42,427 bases of DNA from positions 1-42,427 of the forward strand of contig JAFUWX010000062.1 of assembly GCA_017471025.1 (NCBI GenBank). The letters run 5' to 3'. Numbering within the stretch: position 1 is the stretch's first letter; the number at the start of each line of letters is the position of its first letter. The stretch is from Bacteroidales bacterium. GTDB lineage: Bacteria > Bacteroidota > Bacteroidia > Bacteroidales > UBA932. Position numbers and translations under genes: made by a program. The notes below the pieces were generated by a model. That model saw nothing but the letters and a program-made list of their open reading frames with translations, made no database searches and was not told where the DNA came from. Below are positions 8,317 through 16,577 of this stretch, piece after piece.

Positions 8317-8735
8317 TTACTTCGGAAAAGAATCGTTTTCTTGGCGGCAAAATTCCAGACGAATACCAGCACGGTGGTCAGGATCTTGGCCAGGAGATAA
8401 TGCATCCCGGCCTTCCCGGCGAACAGCCACATCAAGCCCTCGGTCAGGGCCAGGCCGATGACGCCGATCAGCACGAAAATCGTCACTTCGGCGCTGCGGC
8501 TGCTCAGGCTGCGGTGGTCAAACACCCAGAGGATGCTGAAGAGATAGGTGATACACAGGCCCGCGGCAAAGGCAATGGCCGTCCACAGCAGCAGGTACCG
8601 CTCGCCGAAACACTCCGTCAGCAGGGCCAGCAGACCGGCGTCCACCAGGAAAGCCACGCCGCCGGAAACCAGATAACGGAATATCTGGATACGCATATCG
8701 GCGCTCTTGCCCTGGGCCAGGTCAGCGAGTCTCAT
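8313..8735 (-). CDS. GtrA-like flippase/small membrane protein
   Basis: A 140-residue protein from the ATG at 8735, with four hydrophobic helices and the GtrA signature RYLVSGGVAFLVDAGLLALLTE near the N-terminus and VWNFAAKKTILFR at the C-terminus. GtrA proteins are thought to flip polyprenyl-phosphate-linked sugars across the inner membrane. An upstream in-frame ATG at 8777 exists, but the start at 8735 overlaps the stop of the GT2 gene in ATGA and removes an unlikely N-terminal extension. The stop likewise overlaps the GT39 start in ATGA. Position between a GT2 and a GT39 supports the flippase role. Confidence 0.9.
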   Translation of the reverse strand: MRLADLAQGKSADMRIQIFRYLVSGGVAFLVDAGLLALLTECFGERYLLLWTAIAFAAGLCITYLFSILWVFDHRSLSSRSAEVTIFVLIGVIGLALTEGLMWLFAGKAGMHYLLAKILTTVLVFVWNFAAKKTILFRSK

Positions 8736-9478
8736 GGCCGGGGAAAGAGCTTCGACTTGCACAGATGCCACTTGCACAGGCGATAGACCAGCGAAACGCG
8801 GAGAACGCCCAGGCCATAGATGGAACTGCGCCGCAGGTTGATGGAAGATGCGTCGTCGAAATACTTGGTCGGACAGGTCACCTCGCCGATCTCATATCCG
8901 GCCCAGAAAATCTGGGCGGCCATCTCGTTGTCCAGGATGAAATCATCCGAGCACACGTGATAGTCGATGCTGCGCAGGACATCGGCGCTGAAAGCCCGAT
9001 AACCGGTATGATACTCAGAGAGTTTCTGGTTGATCAGCACGTTCTGGGTAAAGGTCAGGGCCCGGTTGGCGATGTACTTGACGAGGGGCATACCGCCTTT
9101 GCGGGCGCCTTTCCCCAGGATACGGGAGCCGAACACGACCGGATATACGCCGTTGGCGATGATATAGGCCATGGCCTCGATAAGCTTGGGCGTATATTGA
9201 TAGTCGGGATGAAGCATGATGACGATATCGGCGCCCAGGGCGAGGGCCCTGTCGTAGCAGGTCTTCTGGTTGCCGCCGTATCCCCGGTTCTTGGGATGGA
9301 TCAGCACCTCTTTGATACCCAGTTCACGCGCCTTTTCCACCGTACCGTCGCGGCTGCAGTCATCCGTCAGGATCACCTCGTCCACGATGTCGCGGGGAAT
9401 CTCGGCATACGTCCGTTCCAGGGTCTTTTCGGCATTGTATGCCGGCATCACGACAACTATCTTTTTTCCATGTATCAT
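8732..9478 (-). CDS. GT2 family glycosyltransferase (polyprenyl-phosphate sugar synthase type)
   Basis: A 248-residue cytosolic-face enzyme with the GT-A fold start KIVVVMPAYNAEKTLERTY, the nucleotide-binding DDCSRDGT, and MLHPDYQYTPKLI in the position of the DxD region. The SEYHTGYRAFSADVLRS and DFILDNEMAAQIFWAG stretches are shared with dolichol/undecaprenyl-phosphate sugar synthases. There are no C-terminal membrane helices. It is the first gene of a three-gene overlapping operon with GtrA and a GT39, and would load a sugar from a nucleotide donor onto the lipid carrier. A TATCTTTG box precedes it. Confidence 0.92.
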   Translation of the reverse strand: MIHGKKIVVVMPAYNAEKTLERTYAEIPRDIVDEVILTDDCSRDGTVEKARELGIKEVLIHPKNRGYGGNQKTCYDRALALGADIVIMLHPDYQYTPKLIEAMAYIIANGVYPVVFGSRILGKGARKGGMPLVKYIANRALTFTQNVLINQKLSEYHTGYRAFSADVLRSIDYHVCSDDFILDNEMAAQIFWAGYEIGEVTCPTKYFDDASSINLRRSSIYGLGVLRVSLVYRLCKWHLCKSKLFPRP

Positions 9479-9499
9479 AGCTTCAAATCTTTTGGGCTA

Positions 9500-9507
9500 C
9501 AAAGATA
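9500..9507 (-). promoter_or_regulatory. -7 box TATCTTTG for the GT2-GtrA-GT39 operon
   Basis: It matches TAnnTTTG on the minus strand, 21 bases ahead of the GT2 start codon. It is the only good box upstream of the three overlapping genes. Confidence 0.65.
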
Positions 9508-9562
9508 CGGCTTTTTTGCCGGACGCGCCAATTTGTTGCCGAAAAGATGGCCGTCCGCGTGG

Positions 9563-10771
9563 CTAACTTTTCAGAATCTTGTACAGGGCCCAGAGGGTCA
9601 GGGCGATGCCGGCGGCCGTCAGAAGCCCCCACAGCAGGGTCAGCGGGATGTTGACCGGATGCGGGGCCTGGTTCATCGGGCTGTCCGCCTGCGAGGCGTC
9701 ATACCGGGCAAAGGGATTGGTATAGATCACGGCTCCGTCGGGATACCATGCCGTCATCCGGACATAGGGGTCTTCGGGCTGCATGTCATATTCGATGGCA
9801 CTGCAATCGCGCACCAGGGCCAGGGTCGCATGGTCCTGCCCGATGACGCGGATGCTGTCCGCGGGCGCAGAAAGCTCCAGATAGACCGTCTGCCCGTCGA
9901 GGCCGATGTTCTTCACATACGGAAGTACCTGATTCCCAGCAATTTTCACATTCCAGTCGCCGTTGCCGTAATCCGGCACGCGCATGGAATAGAAGCGGCC
10001 GTGGAGCAAGGCGTCCTTCAGGTCCTCATAGTGTCCGGACGGGGTGCAGACGAAGTTGCAACGAACCCCGATACAGCCGGAACGGTCCGGATAGTGCAGG
10101 TCGTCGTTGGCCGTGCCGAAGCTGTAATGGCCGGCGCTGAGGGCCCAGTCCCAATACTCGTTTTCGGTGCTGACGTGGGTATCCAGCTCCATCAGCTCGT
10201 ATCCGGTCAGGGCCTCCATGTGCTCACGCGAAGTGCCGACCGTCCGGTACGGATGGTTGATCTGGATGAAATCCGAATCCGCCCCCAGGAAATCCAGCTG
10301 ATGCTGCTTCTGCGAGGCCAGCACCGGAATCAGCGCATCAAAATGATGGACCTTTTGGCTGCCGAAGACCAGTTTATGGAACTTGAACGGGCTGTATCCC
10401 TGCTCATAGACATTCACCTGCAAGGTGGAATCAAAGGGATGGGTCGTGATCTCGTTGTGGTTGGAGAAGGTGACGATGTCGTATCCCAGCCTATCATAGG
10501 CCTGCCAGGTCTCGGTGGGCCAATACTCGCATTCGTTGTAGGGAAGCGGGCCTTTGACCCGGGTATGGACATGGAGGGCCGTCTGTTTCCAGCAGTTCGC
10601 CGTATCCAAATCCTTGTAGGGATTGAAGATATCGGGGCCGTGGAAGGGCTCCGGCTCGGGGAAATCATAAACGGGGCTGATCCCGGTCACCAGAATGGCC
10701 AGAACCAGGATCCCCAGGATACAGGACAGCGTCTTATACAAGACTTTCCAGCAAATACGCAGTGCTTTCAT
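9563..10771 (-). CDS. Membrane-anchored PHP-type metal-dependent phosphoesterase-like protein
   Basis: A 402-residue protein with one N-terminal membrane helix (about residues 12-33) and one C-terminal helix (about 372-397) flanking a soluble domain. That domain starts with the PHP-like motif TALHVHTR (His67, His69), then DIVTFSNHNEI (about 98-107), a later QINHPYR and GTANDDLHYPDR; these supply the clustered His/Asp metal ligands of PHP enzymes. The substrate is unknown; most PHP enzymes hydrolyse phosphoesters. The soluble part is expected outside the cytoplasm. It lies downstream of the large GH13 gene but behind a strong hairpin, so it may be read independently. No TAnnTTTG box is seen in the short gap. 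Confidence 0.78.
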   Translation of the reverse strand: MKALRICWKVLYKTLSCILGILVLAILVTGISPVYDFPEPEPFHGPDIFNPYKDLDTANCWKQTALHVHTRVKGPLPYNECEYWPTETWQAYDRLGYDIVTFSNHNEITTHPFDSTLQVNVYEQGYSPFKFHKLVFGSQKVHHFDALIPVLASQKQHQLDFLGADSDFIQINHPYRTVGTSREHMEALTGYELMELDTHVSTENEYWDWALSAGHYSFGTANDDLHYPDRSGCIGVRCNFVCTPSGHYEDLKDALLHGRFYSMRVPDYGNGDWNVKIAGNQVLPYVKNIGLDGQTVYLELSAPADSIRVIGQDHATLALVRDCSAIEYDMQPEDPYVRMTAWYPDGAVIYTNPFARYDASQADSPMNQAPHPVNIPLTLLWGLLTAAGIALTLWALYKILKS

Positions 10772-10789
10772 GAAAATCTACACATGAAG

Positions 10790-10822
10790 AACAATAAGCT
10801 GCCTGTCAGGCAGCTTATTGTT
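10790..10822. terminator. Perfect 16-bp inverted repeat after the large GH13 gene
   Basis: Arms 10790-10805 and 10807-10822 are perfect reverse complements around one central base, so a folded RNA would open a few pairs for the loop. It lies 10 bases past the GH13 stop on the minus strand, at the end of the sus cluster. The U-tract is poor. Its arm shares AATAAGCT(G/A)CCT with the long repeat at 28575-28699. Confidence 0.75.
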
Positions 10823-10831
10823 CGGAATGAA

Positions 10832-13800
10832 TTAATTCAGAGCAAATACGACGGAACTGTAGCCGGGCAGGGTCACGGTGGCGCCCGAAGCGACGTCGCC
10901 GGAAACGGTCACCTTGCCATTGGCCACGAGGATATTCCCATTGGATACATTCTCGCCCGGCCAGCGGGTCACGTCGGTGGAATAGCTGGAGAAATTGTGC
11001 AGGACGAGCACCACCTTGTCGGAGCCGTCGTTCGCATGCATATACCAGCCCGCCACATGACCGTCATAGCCGGAGGCCGTCCGCTCATCCGGTTCAGGCC
11101 AGCCGTCGGCCAAGGCCGGGCTGACGCTGCGCGCATAGGCGAAATGCCGGTACAGGTTCAGCAGCGAAGTCTCATCCTCCGTCTGGTGCTCCACCGAAAT
11201 GGACGGCGTCAACATATTCCAGTCCACCTTGTTCGAAACACCCTTCGAGGCCGCGGAAGACTGCGATGCGGTCCACAGGATCGGCGTACGCACATACTCG
11301 TCACCGCCGGACTTGGTGCCCCAATAACCCAGCTCCTCGCCCTGGTAGATATACGGACGGCCCGCGGCGGTCATCAGCACCGCGGCGGCCAGCCGGATCT
11401 TCGGCTTGTAATTGCCCAGGGTAGAAGCCGTACGGTCTTCATCGTGGTTGGCCAGCTTCGGCGTGGAAATGGCGTCGGAGCGCTTGGCCAGGTGGTTGTT
11501 CCAACGGTAGGACAAGGAACCCGGGAAGGTCTGTCCGTAGCCGGCGCGGTGGATGGTCTCGCCGTTCAGGCACTCGCGCAAATCCCACCAGAACTGGAAC
11601 TCGAACAGGGCCGGCAGGCACTCGTAGAACGGGGTGCAGTCGCCGTCGCCGGAAAGGACCTCACCCACCATGAAGATATCCTCATCACTCCAGGCCAGGT
11701 CGGCGCGGGCGGAGGCATTGGCCTTGTATATCGTGTTGCAGGCACTGTAGAACGCCTTCCAGAAGGCCTTGTTCTCGGGGCCGGTCTCGTTGCAGTAGAT
11801 ATGTTTGACGGCATCCAGACGGAATCCGTCCACACCCATCTTCAGCCATTTCTCCACGGAGGTCATGATGGCCTTGAACGCCGGAGAAGAGGCCACGGAA
11901 GAGGCCGGACCGTAGTTGAAGTCCACGAACATGCCCGTGCCGAACTCGGTATAGTAATAATACATGTCACCGCCCGGCATGACGATATTCTGGACCGCGT
12001 CGCTCTCGCCCTGGTACAGGACGTGGGCCTCGCCGTATTTGAGCTGGTCACCGGTCTTGTTGAAGCCCCACTTCGTGCCCGCCGACCAGTCGTCGGCCTT
12101 GGTCGTACGGACCAGGCAGCCCCAGCTGGATTCGAAGTCCAGCACCAGGACATACTTGCCCGTACCGTTGTCGGCGAACTGCGTATAGGTATTGTTGCCC
12201 CAGAAGAGGTAACGGGCCGGATTGTTGTGGGATGCCGACGCCGAAGTCACGTCCTCCGTCGTCTTGGACACCTTCATCGTCGGGGCCGAGGCATTGGTCC
12301 AGTCCAGCTCGACCTTGAGCCGTTCCTTGCCGCCGCCACCGATCAGCACCGGGAACCACTTGCCGGGGTTGTACCAGCCGCTGGCCTGGACGACCTTGCC
12401 GGACTTGGAGTCGGCCTCCGGATTCTTGGACAGGGAATAATAATCCCAATACGGGGACTTTTCGCCATTCTTCTTCACATCCAGGAACCACTTGTTCTGG
12501 TCGCCGGAGTGGTTGATGACATAGTCCATGTAGATGCGGATATTGTGCTTATGGGCCTCGGTAATCAGCTCCTGGAAGTCTGCTTCCGTGCCGAAACGCT
12601 TGTTGATGGCCTCATAGTCGGTCACGTCGTAGCCATGGTAGGACTGGGCCGGCTGGAGCGGCGAGAGCCACAGGCCCGTAACGCCGAGCCGGTCGAAATA
12701 GTCCAGGTTCTGGGTAATGCCCTTGAGGTCGCCGTAGCCGTCTCCGTTGGAGTCCTTGAAACTGAACACGTTGACCTGGTAGGTCAGGCCGGAGAGCTTG
12801 GCGTCCGGGGCCTTCACCAGCGCATCCGGGTCGAAATCGCCGATCAGGTCCACCTGCGGCTTGCCCTCGGCTTCATGGGTCCAGGAAGCGCCCGCCGTCA
12901 GGATATACATCAGCTTGTTTTCGGCCGCCAGGTAGATATCGTAGGTTCCGTCGGCCGCCACGGTGATGTTGCCGGCGCCGGAAGCCACCTCCAGCGGGGT
13001 GTCGAGCGGGGCGATGTTGGCCTGCGTATCGGAATAGGGGCCGTAGCCCATGTTCACTTCCCATTTGCGGTTCTGGCGCACCTTGAACTGCTCGCCGGCC
13101 GCGATGCTGACCCCGCGGGCCACTTCCCAGTAGCCTTCGGTGTCCATCGGGAAATCATAATCCCAATTGGTGCCGCCCAGGGTGCCGATCAGCGTCCAGG
13201 AGCTGGTGCCGAACTTGATTTCCTTCGGGGTGATGCCCGTGCCGGAAACGCCCGGGGCTGCCGGGTCTTCCACTTCCACCACGGAGGTGCCGTCGAAGGC
13301 GAAGTACAGGGTGGTGTTCACGGTCAGATTGCTCCAGAGCGGGTCCTCCGTATCCGGAGCCGGATACTGGTTAGAGCCGCCGTCATTGAGGATCAGGCTG
13401 ATGCCGGACACGTCCGTAAAGCCGGAGGCCTCCCAGTAGGTATAGGTATAATCGCCGAAGACCTTCGTCCCGACCGCATAGGTGCCCGGCCAACTGCCGT
13501 AAGGCTGATAGCCGCCGCCTCCCGCATAAGCATACAGATAAGGCGTCTCCCAGGTGGAATTGTTCAGGACATAGATGCGGACGTTCTCGCCGGCCTCCTG
13601 GTCGCCCTTGGCGTCGCCATGGGCGAATTCGTCACCGGCATTTTCCACGTACATGATCATGAAGGTCGGCTGGACATAGACGTCGTAGGTGCCGGCCGGC
13701 AGCTTGATGTTGCCGCCGTCGTCGGCCAGGGCGCATTTGCGGTCGAGGGTGGGCTGCTTGGCACCCACGCCCAGGTTCACCGCCCAGTCAGCGTCCTTGC

Positions 13801-14392
13801 GGACCTTGAATTCTTCGCCTTCGGCCACGACGATGTCGAATGCGGCCATCCAGCCCGTCGGCTCGCCCAGCATCGGAATATCCCCCGCGCCGGCCGTGCC
13901 CCAATTCAGGTCCATGATGGAACCGGTTATGCCCCATTCGGTGGTTTCTGTGAAGGCCGAGCGCTCGATGACCTGGCCCGGCTCCTCCGGATCTTCCGAC
14001 GCGGAAGGGTCCCCGCTCGTCTCCGGCGCGGCCTGTCCCTTACCCGATTGACGGACAGGGATTTCCAGGACGATGGACTCATTGTCCACCAGCCAGATCC
14101 GGATCAGGGCGCTACGCTCCTCTTCGGTCGGATTCGCGGCCGCGGTGGCCAGGATCGTCAGGGCGCCGGTACCGGACATTTCATCCAAGGTGATCCAGCC
14201 TTCGCCGACCGCCGCCTGCCAGGCCGCTTTCGTCTTGACGGAGAAAGGCTTGGTCTCGCCGTCTCCCTTGAAGGTCAATTCGCTTACATTCGATGTCAGG
14301 GCCGTTTCGGCCGCTTCACGCGCGACGCGCGGCTCCCGTCCGCACGCGACGGCAGCCAGCACGACCAGCATCATACCGAAGAATCTTTTCAT
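10832..14392 (-). CDS. Multi-modular GH13 alpha-amylase lipoprotein (BACON, SusE/F-type and CBM26-like modules)
   Basis: An 1186-residue lipoprotein (lipobox Cys17). Order: BACON domain (about 30-118), linker, SusE/F-type starch module (about 145-255; FKVRKDADWAVNLG), CBM26-like module (about 270-380; WETPYLYAY, YGSWPG), second SusE/F-type module (about 390-500; FKVRQNRKWEVNMG), GH13 domain (about 530-1100) and a C-terminal beta domain. The catalytic triad is intact: nucleophile Asp860 in GVDGFRLDAVKH, acid/base Glu911 in MVGEV, stabiliser Asp984 in ANHDEDR; region I is YMDYVINHSG. About 100 residues (685-785) interrupt the B-domain region, as CBM58 does in SusG. It should cut starch at the cell surface. 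It is 14 bases downstream of the susG-like gene, whose catalytic domain it closely resembles. Confidence 0.93.
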   Translation of the reverse strand: MKRFFGMMLVVLAAVACGREPRVAREAAETALTSNVSELTFKGDGETKPFSVKTKAAWQAAVGEGWITLDEMSGTGALTILATAAANPTEEERSALIRIWLVDNESIVLEIPVRQSGKGQAAPETSGDPSASEDPEEPGQVIERSAFTETTEWGITGSIMDLNWGTAGAGDIPMLGEPTGWMAAFDIVVAEGEEFKVRKDADWAVNLGVGAKQPTLDRKCALADDGGNIKLPAGTYDVYVQPTFMIMYVENAGDEFAHGDAKGDQEAGENVRIYVLNNSTWETPYLYAYAGGGGYQPYGSWPGTYAVGTKVFGDYTYTYWEASGFTDVSGISLILNDGGSNQYPAPDTEDPLWSNLTVNTTLYFAFDGTSVVEVEDPAAPGVSGTGITPKEIKFGTSSWTLIGTLGGTNWDYDFPMDTEGYWEVARGVSIAAGEQFKVRQNRKWEVNMGYGPYSDTQANIAPLDTPLEVASGAGNITVAADGTYDIYLAAENKLMYILTAGASWTHEAEGKPQVDLIGDFDPDALVKAPDAKLSGLTYQVNVFSFKDSNGDGYGDLKGITQNLDYFDRLGVTGLWLSPLQPAQSYHGYDVTDYEAINKRFGTEADFQELITEAHKHNIRIYMDYVINHSGDQNKWFLDVKKNGEKSPYWDYYSLSKNPEADSKSGKVVQASGWYNPGKWFPVLIGGGGKERLKVELDWTNASAPTMKVSKTTEDVTSASASHNNPARYLFWGNNTYTQFADNGTGKYVLVLDFESSWGCLVRTTKADDWSAGTKWGFNKTGDQLKYGEAHVLYQGESDAVQNIVMPGGDMYYYYTEFGTGMFVDFNYGPASSVASSPAFKAIMTSVEKWLKMGVDGFRLDAVKHIYCNETGPENKAFWKAFYSACNTIYKANASARADLAWSDEDIFMVGEVLSGDGDCTPFYECLPALFEFQFWWDLRECLNGETIHRAGYGQTFPGSLSYRWNNHLAKRSDAISTPKLANHDEDRTASTLGNYKPKIRLAAAVLMTAAGRPYIYQGEELGYWGTKSGGDEYVRTPILWTASQSSAASKGVSNKVDWNMLTPSISVEHQTEDETSLLNLYRHFAYARSVSPALADGWPEPDERTASGYDGHVAGWYMHANDGSDKVVLVLHNFSSYSTDVTRWPGENVSNGNILVANGKVTVSGDVASGATVTLPGYSSVVFALN

Positions 14393-14406
14393 ATATCGTG
14401 ATCTAT

Positions 14407-16509
14407 TTATTGCATGAACACCACGGAGGAATTGCCCGCGAGGGTCAGCGAGGTGCCGGATACGTTATAGGTTCCCAGGCTGACGACGGCTTCGCTGAGG
14501 TCGTCGCCCGACAGGTCGAGGGTCAGGTCGGAGGCGCCGACATTGTGTACGACGAGCATCTTGTCGCCGGAGGGGGCCGTCATATACCACACGGCGGCCG
14601 CCTTCGCGGAAGTATTGCCGTCATTGTACTTGGCGTGGCGCGACATCGTTCCCTTGCCCAGGGCCGCGTAGGTATTGCGGGCATCGGCGAAACGGCGATA
14701 GACGCTATAGACGGATTCCAGGTCCATATCCTGCTTTTCGACGGAAATCTCCGGCGTCAGCATGGCCTTGTCCAGCTTGGTACCCAACTTCTTGGAAGCG
14801 AGCTCGCTGCCGTCGGCATTCCACATGATCGGGGTACGGACCCATTCGTCGCCGTTCTGCTTGGTGCCATAGTAGCCCAGCTCTTCGCCCTGGTAGATAT
14901 AGGGCTCGCCGGCCGCTGTCATCAGGAAGGCGGCGGCCTGCTTTATCTTGGGCAGGCTCTTGCCCAGACGCGAAGCGGCACGGTCCTCGTCGTGGTTGGA
15001 GAGTTTGGTCGCCTCGATATAATCCTTGCGGTAGGTGGCGTATCGGTTCTGATATCCTGCGATATCCTTATAGAAATAACAGCCGGTCTCGGCATTCAGC
15101 ACCCACTCCAGGCGATTCCAGAAATCGAACTCGAAGAACGCGGGCAGGCCCTTGTAGTACGGGGCCACTTCGTCCCATGCGCCATACATTTCGCCGACCA
15201 TGTAGAAGTCGCCCTCGCCACCGGCCTGGTGGTAGGCCTCGTTGCAGCGGTCGTACCATTTACCCAGGAACACAGGGTTGTCGGACGTGGCGGAATTGTG
15301 GTAAATATGCCGGACGGCATCCAGGCGAAGGCCGTCGATGCCATAGCCTATCCATTTGTCCACGGTAGAGGCCAAATGATTGAAGGCCAGGGACTTTTCA
15401 GCCTTTGCAACACTGTGGTAATTCCAGTCGGCAAACCAGTCGGTCCACATGTGGGAATGGTAGAAGTCCACCGCCGCGAAGGTGATGTCGTTGGCGGCAT
15501 CGGCGTTGACCAGGGTCTTGGCCTTGCCGAACGTGACGGTCTGGTCGCCGGCTGCGGCACCCCATTTGTCATTGCCCCAGGCGGTAGTGCTGGTACGGAT
15601 GAGGAAGCCCCAGTCGGAATTGAAGTTGACCGTGATTTCATAAATCTTGTCCGCGGTCTTGTACATCCGGACACTGCCGGAGGAGCCGTAGAACAGATAG
15701 ACATTGACGGAAGTATCGCTGTTGGGGTTCTGCGCGTCGGCAGTGGTCTCGGTCACCGTGACCGTAGGCTTGGAAGACTGGGTGAAGTCCACCACGAAGT
15801 GGAACCTGCCCTTGGCGCCGAGATTGCCGCTGGCGGGAGCGGCATACCACTGGGAGGATTCGTAGCCATCCCCGGAGGGAATCATCTCGATCTTGCCGGC
15901 CTTGATATCGGCGGCCGGGTTCTGGGAGAAGATAAAGGCGGTCCGCCACTGGTCTTCACGGCTCTTGGCCGCACGCTGGAAATACGGATGGTCCTTGCCG
16001 GCATGGTTCAGGACATAATCCAGATAAATCTTGATGCCTTTCTGATGGGCGGCGTGGACCAGGCTCTTGAAGTCCTCCTCCGTGCCATATTCCTTGTTCA
16101 GGGCACTGTAGTCCGTCACGTCATAGCCGTGATAGGACATGGCCGGATGGACGGGCGACAGCCAGATGGCCGTGGCGCCCAGGGAGGAGATATAGTCCAG
16201 GTGCTGCTCGATGCCCTTGAAGTCGCCGATGCCGTTGCCGTCGCTGTCGGCGAAGCTATAGACCAGCAGCTGGTAGGTGATATTTCCCTGGCGGCCGCTT
16301 TCCACGAAATCATCTGCCCGCTCAGACACGGAAATCTCCTGGGTATAGTCGGTATCGTCTTTCTGAGAAGGGTCTGGCATCGTATCTTCGGACGGGTCTT
16401 CCGAGACAATCGCCGGGGTATCCGAGGAGGGATCCTCCGTAGGGGCCTTCGTGCAGGCAGCAAACGCCAGCAAAACGGCGCATACACAGATAAAGCGGAC
16501 TTTTTTCAT
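14407..16509 (-). CDS. susG: SusG-like surface alpha-amylase (GH13) with inserted CBM58-like domain
   Basis: A 700-residue lipoprotein (MKKVRFICVCAVLLAFAAC, Cys19) with an acidic Ser/Pro linker to about residue 70, then GH13. Catalytic residues are Asp397 (GLRLDAVRH), Glu440 (MVGEM) and Asp507 (SNHDEDR); region I is YLDYVLNHAG. Residues about 232-335 (FHFVVDFTQSSKP to WGNDKWG) are a beta-rich insertion in the place of SusG's CBM58. SusG performs the first endo-cleavage of surface-bound starch for import by SusC/SusD. The order susC-susD-susE-susG supports the name. A 13-bp hairpin separates it from the SusE-like gene. Both amylases in this cluster have the same insertion, suggesting duplication. 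Confidence 0.93.
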   Translation of the reverse strand: MKKVRFICVCAVLLAFAACTKAPTEDPSSDTPAIVSEDPSEDTMPDPSQKDDTDYTQEISVSERADDFVESGRQGNITYQLLVYSFADSDGNGIGDFKGIEQHLDYISSLGATAIWLSPVHPAMSYHGYDVTDYSALNKEYGTEEDFKSLVHAAHQKGIKIYLDYVLNHAGKDHPYFQRAAKSREDQWRTAFIFSQNPAADIKAGKIEMIPSGDGYESSQWYAAPASGNLGAKGRFHFVVDFTQSSKPTVTVTETTADAQNPNSDTSVNVYLFYGSSGSVRMYKTADKIYEITVNFNSDWGFLIRTSTTAWGNDKWGAAAGDQTVTFGKAKTLVNADAANDITFAAVDFYHSHMWTDWFADWNYHSVAKAEKSLAFNHLASTVDKWIGYGIDGLRLDAVRHIYHNSATSDNPVFLGKWYDRCNEAYHQAGGEGDFYMVGEMYGAWDEVAPYYKGLPAFFEFDFWNRLEWVLNAETGCYFYKDIAGYQNRYATYRKDYIEATKLSNHDEDRAASRLGKSLPKIKQAAAFLMTAAGEPYIYQGEELGYYGTKQNGDEWVRTPIMWNADGSELASKKLGTKLDKAMLTPEISVEKQDMDLESVYSVYRRFADARNTYAALGKGTMSRHAKYNDGNTSAKAAAVWYMTAPSGDKMLVVHNVGASDLTLDLSGDDLSEAVVSLGTYNVSGTSLTLAGNSSVVFMQ

Positions 16510-16530
16510 AAGCGGTTCTCTGATAAATGG

Positions 16531-16563
16531 AACCTGCAGGTCCGTATCAGGGGCCTGCAGGTT
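16531..16563. promoter_or_regulatory. Intercistronic hairpin between the susE-like and susG-like genes
   Basis: Arms AACCTGCAGG (16531-16540) and CCTGCAGGTT (16554-16563) are perfect complements; each also contains the palindrome CCTGCAGG. No U-tract follows on the minus strand, so an RNA-stability or partial attenuation element that tunes amylase level is more likely than a full terminator. Confidence 0.6.
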
Positions 16564-16577
16564 AATAAGGAAAGGGA

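Noticed and set aside
8765..14401. An open frame of 1878 codons on the plus strand
   Set aside because: It runs antisense to four well-supported genes (GT2, PHP enzyme, large GH13 and their spacers). High third-position GC opens the opposite strand. Its composition is Gly/Val/Ile-rich and repetitive, with no recognisable domain.
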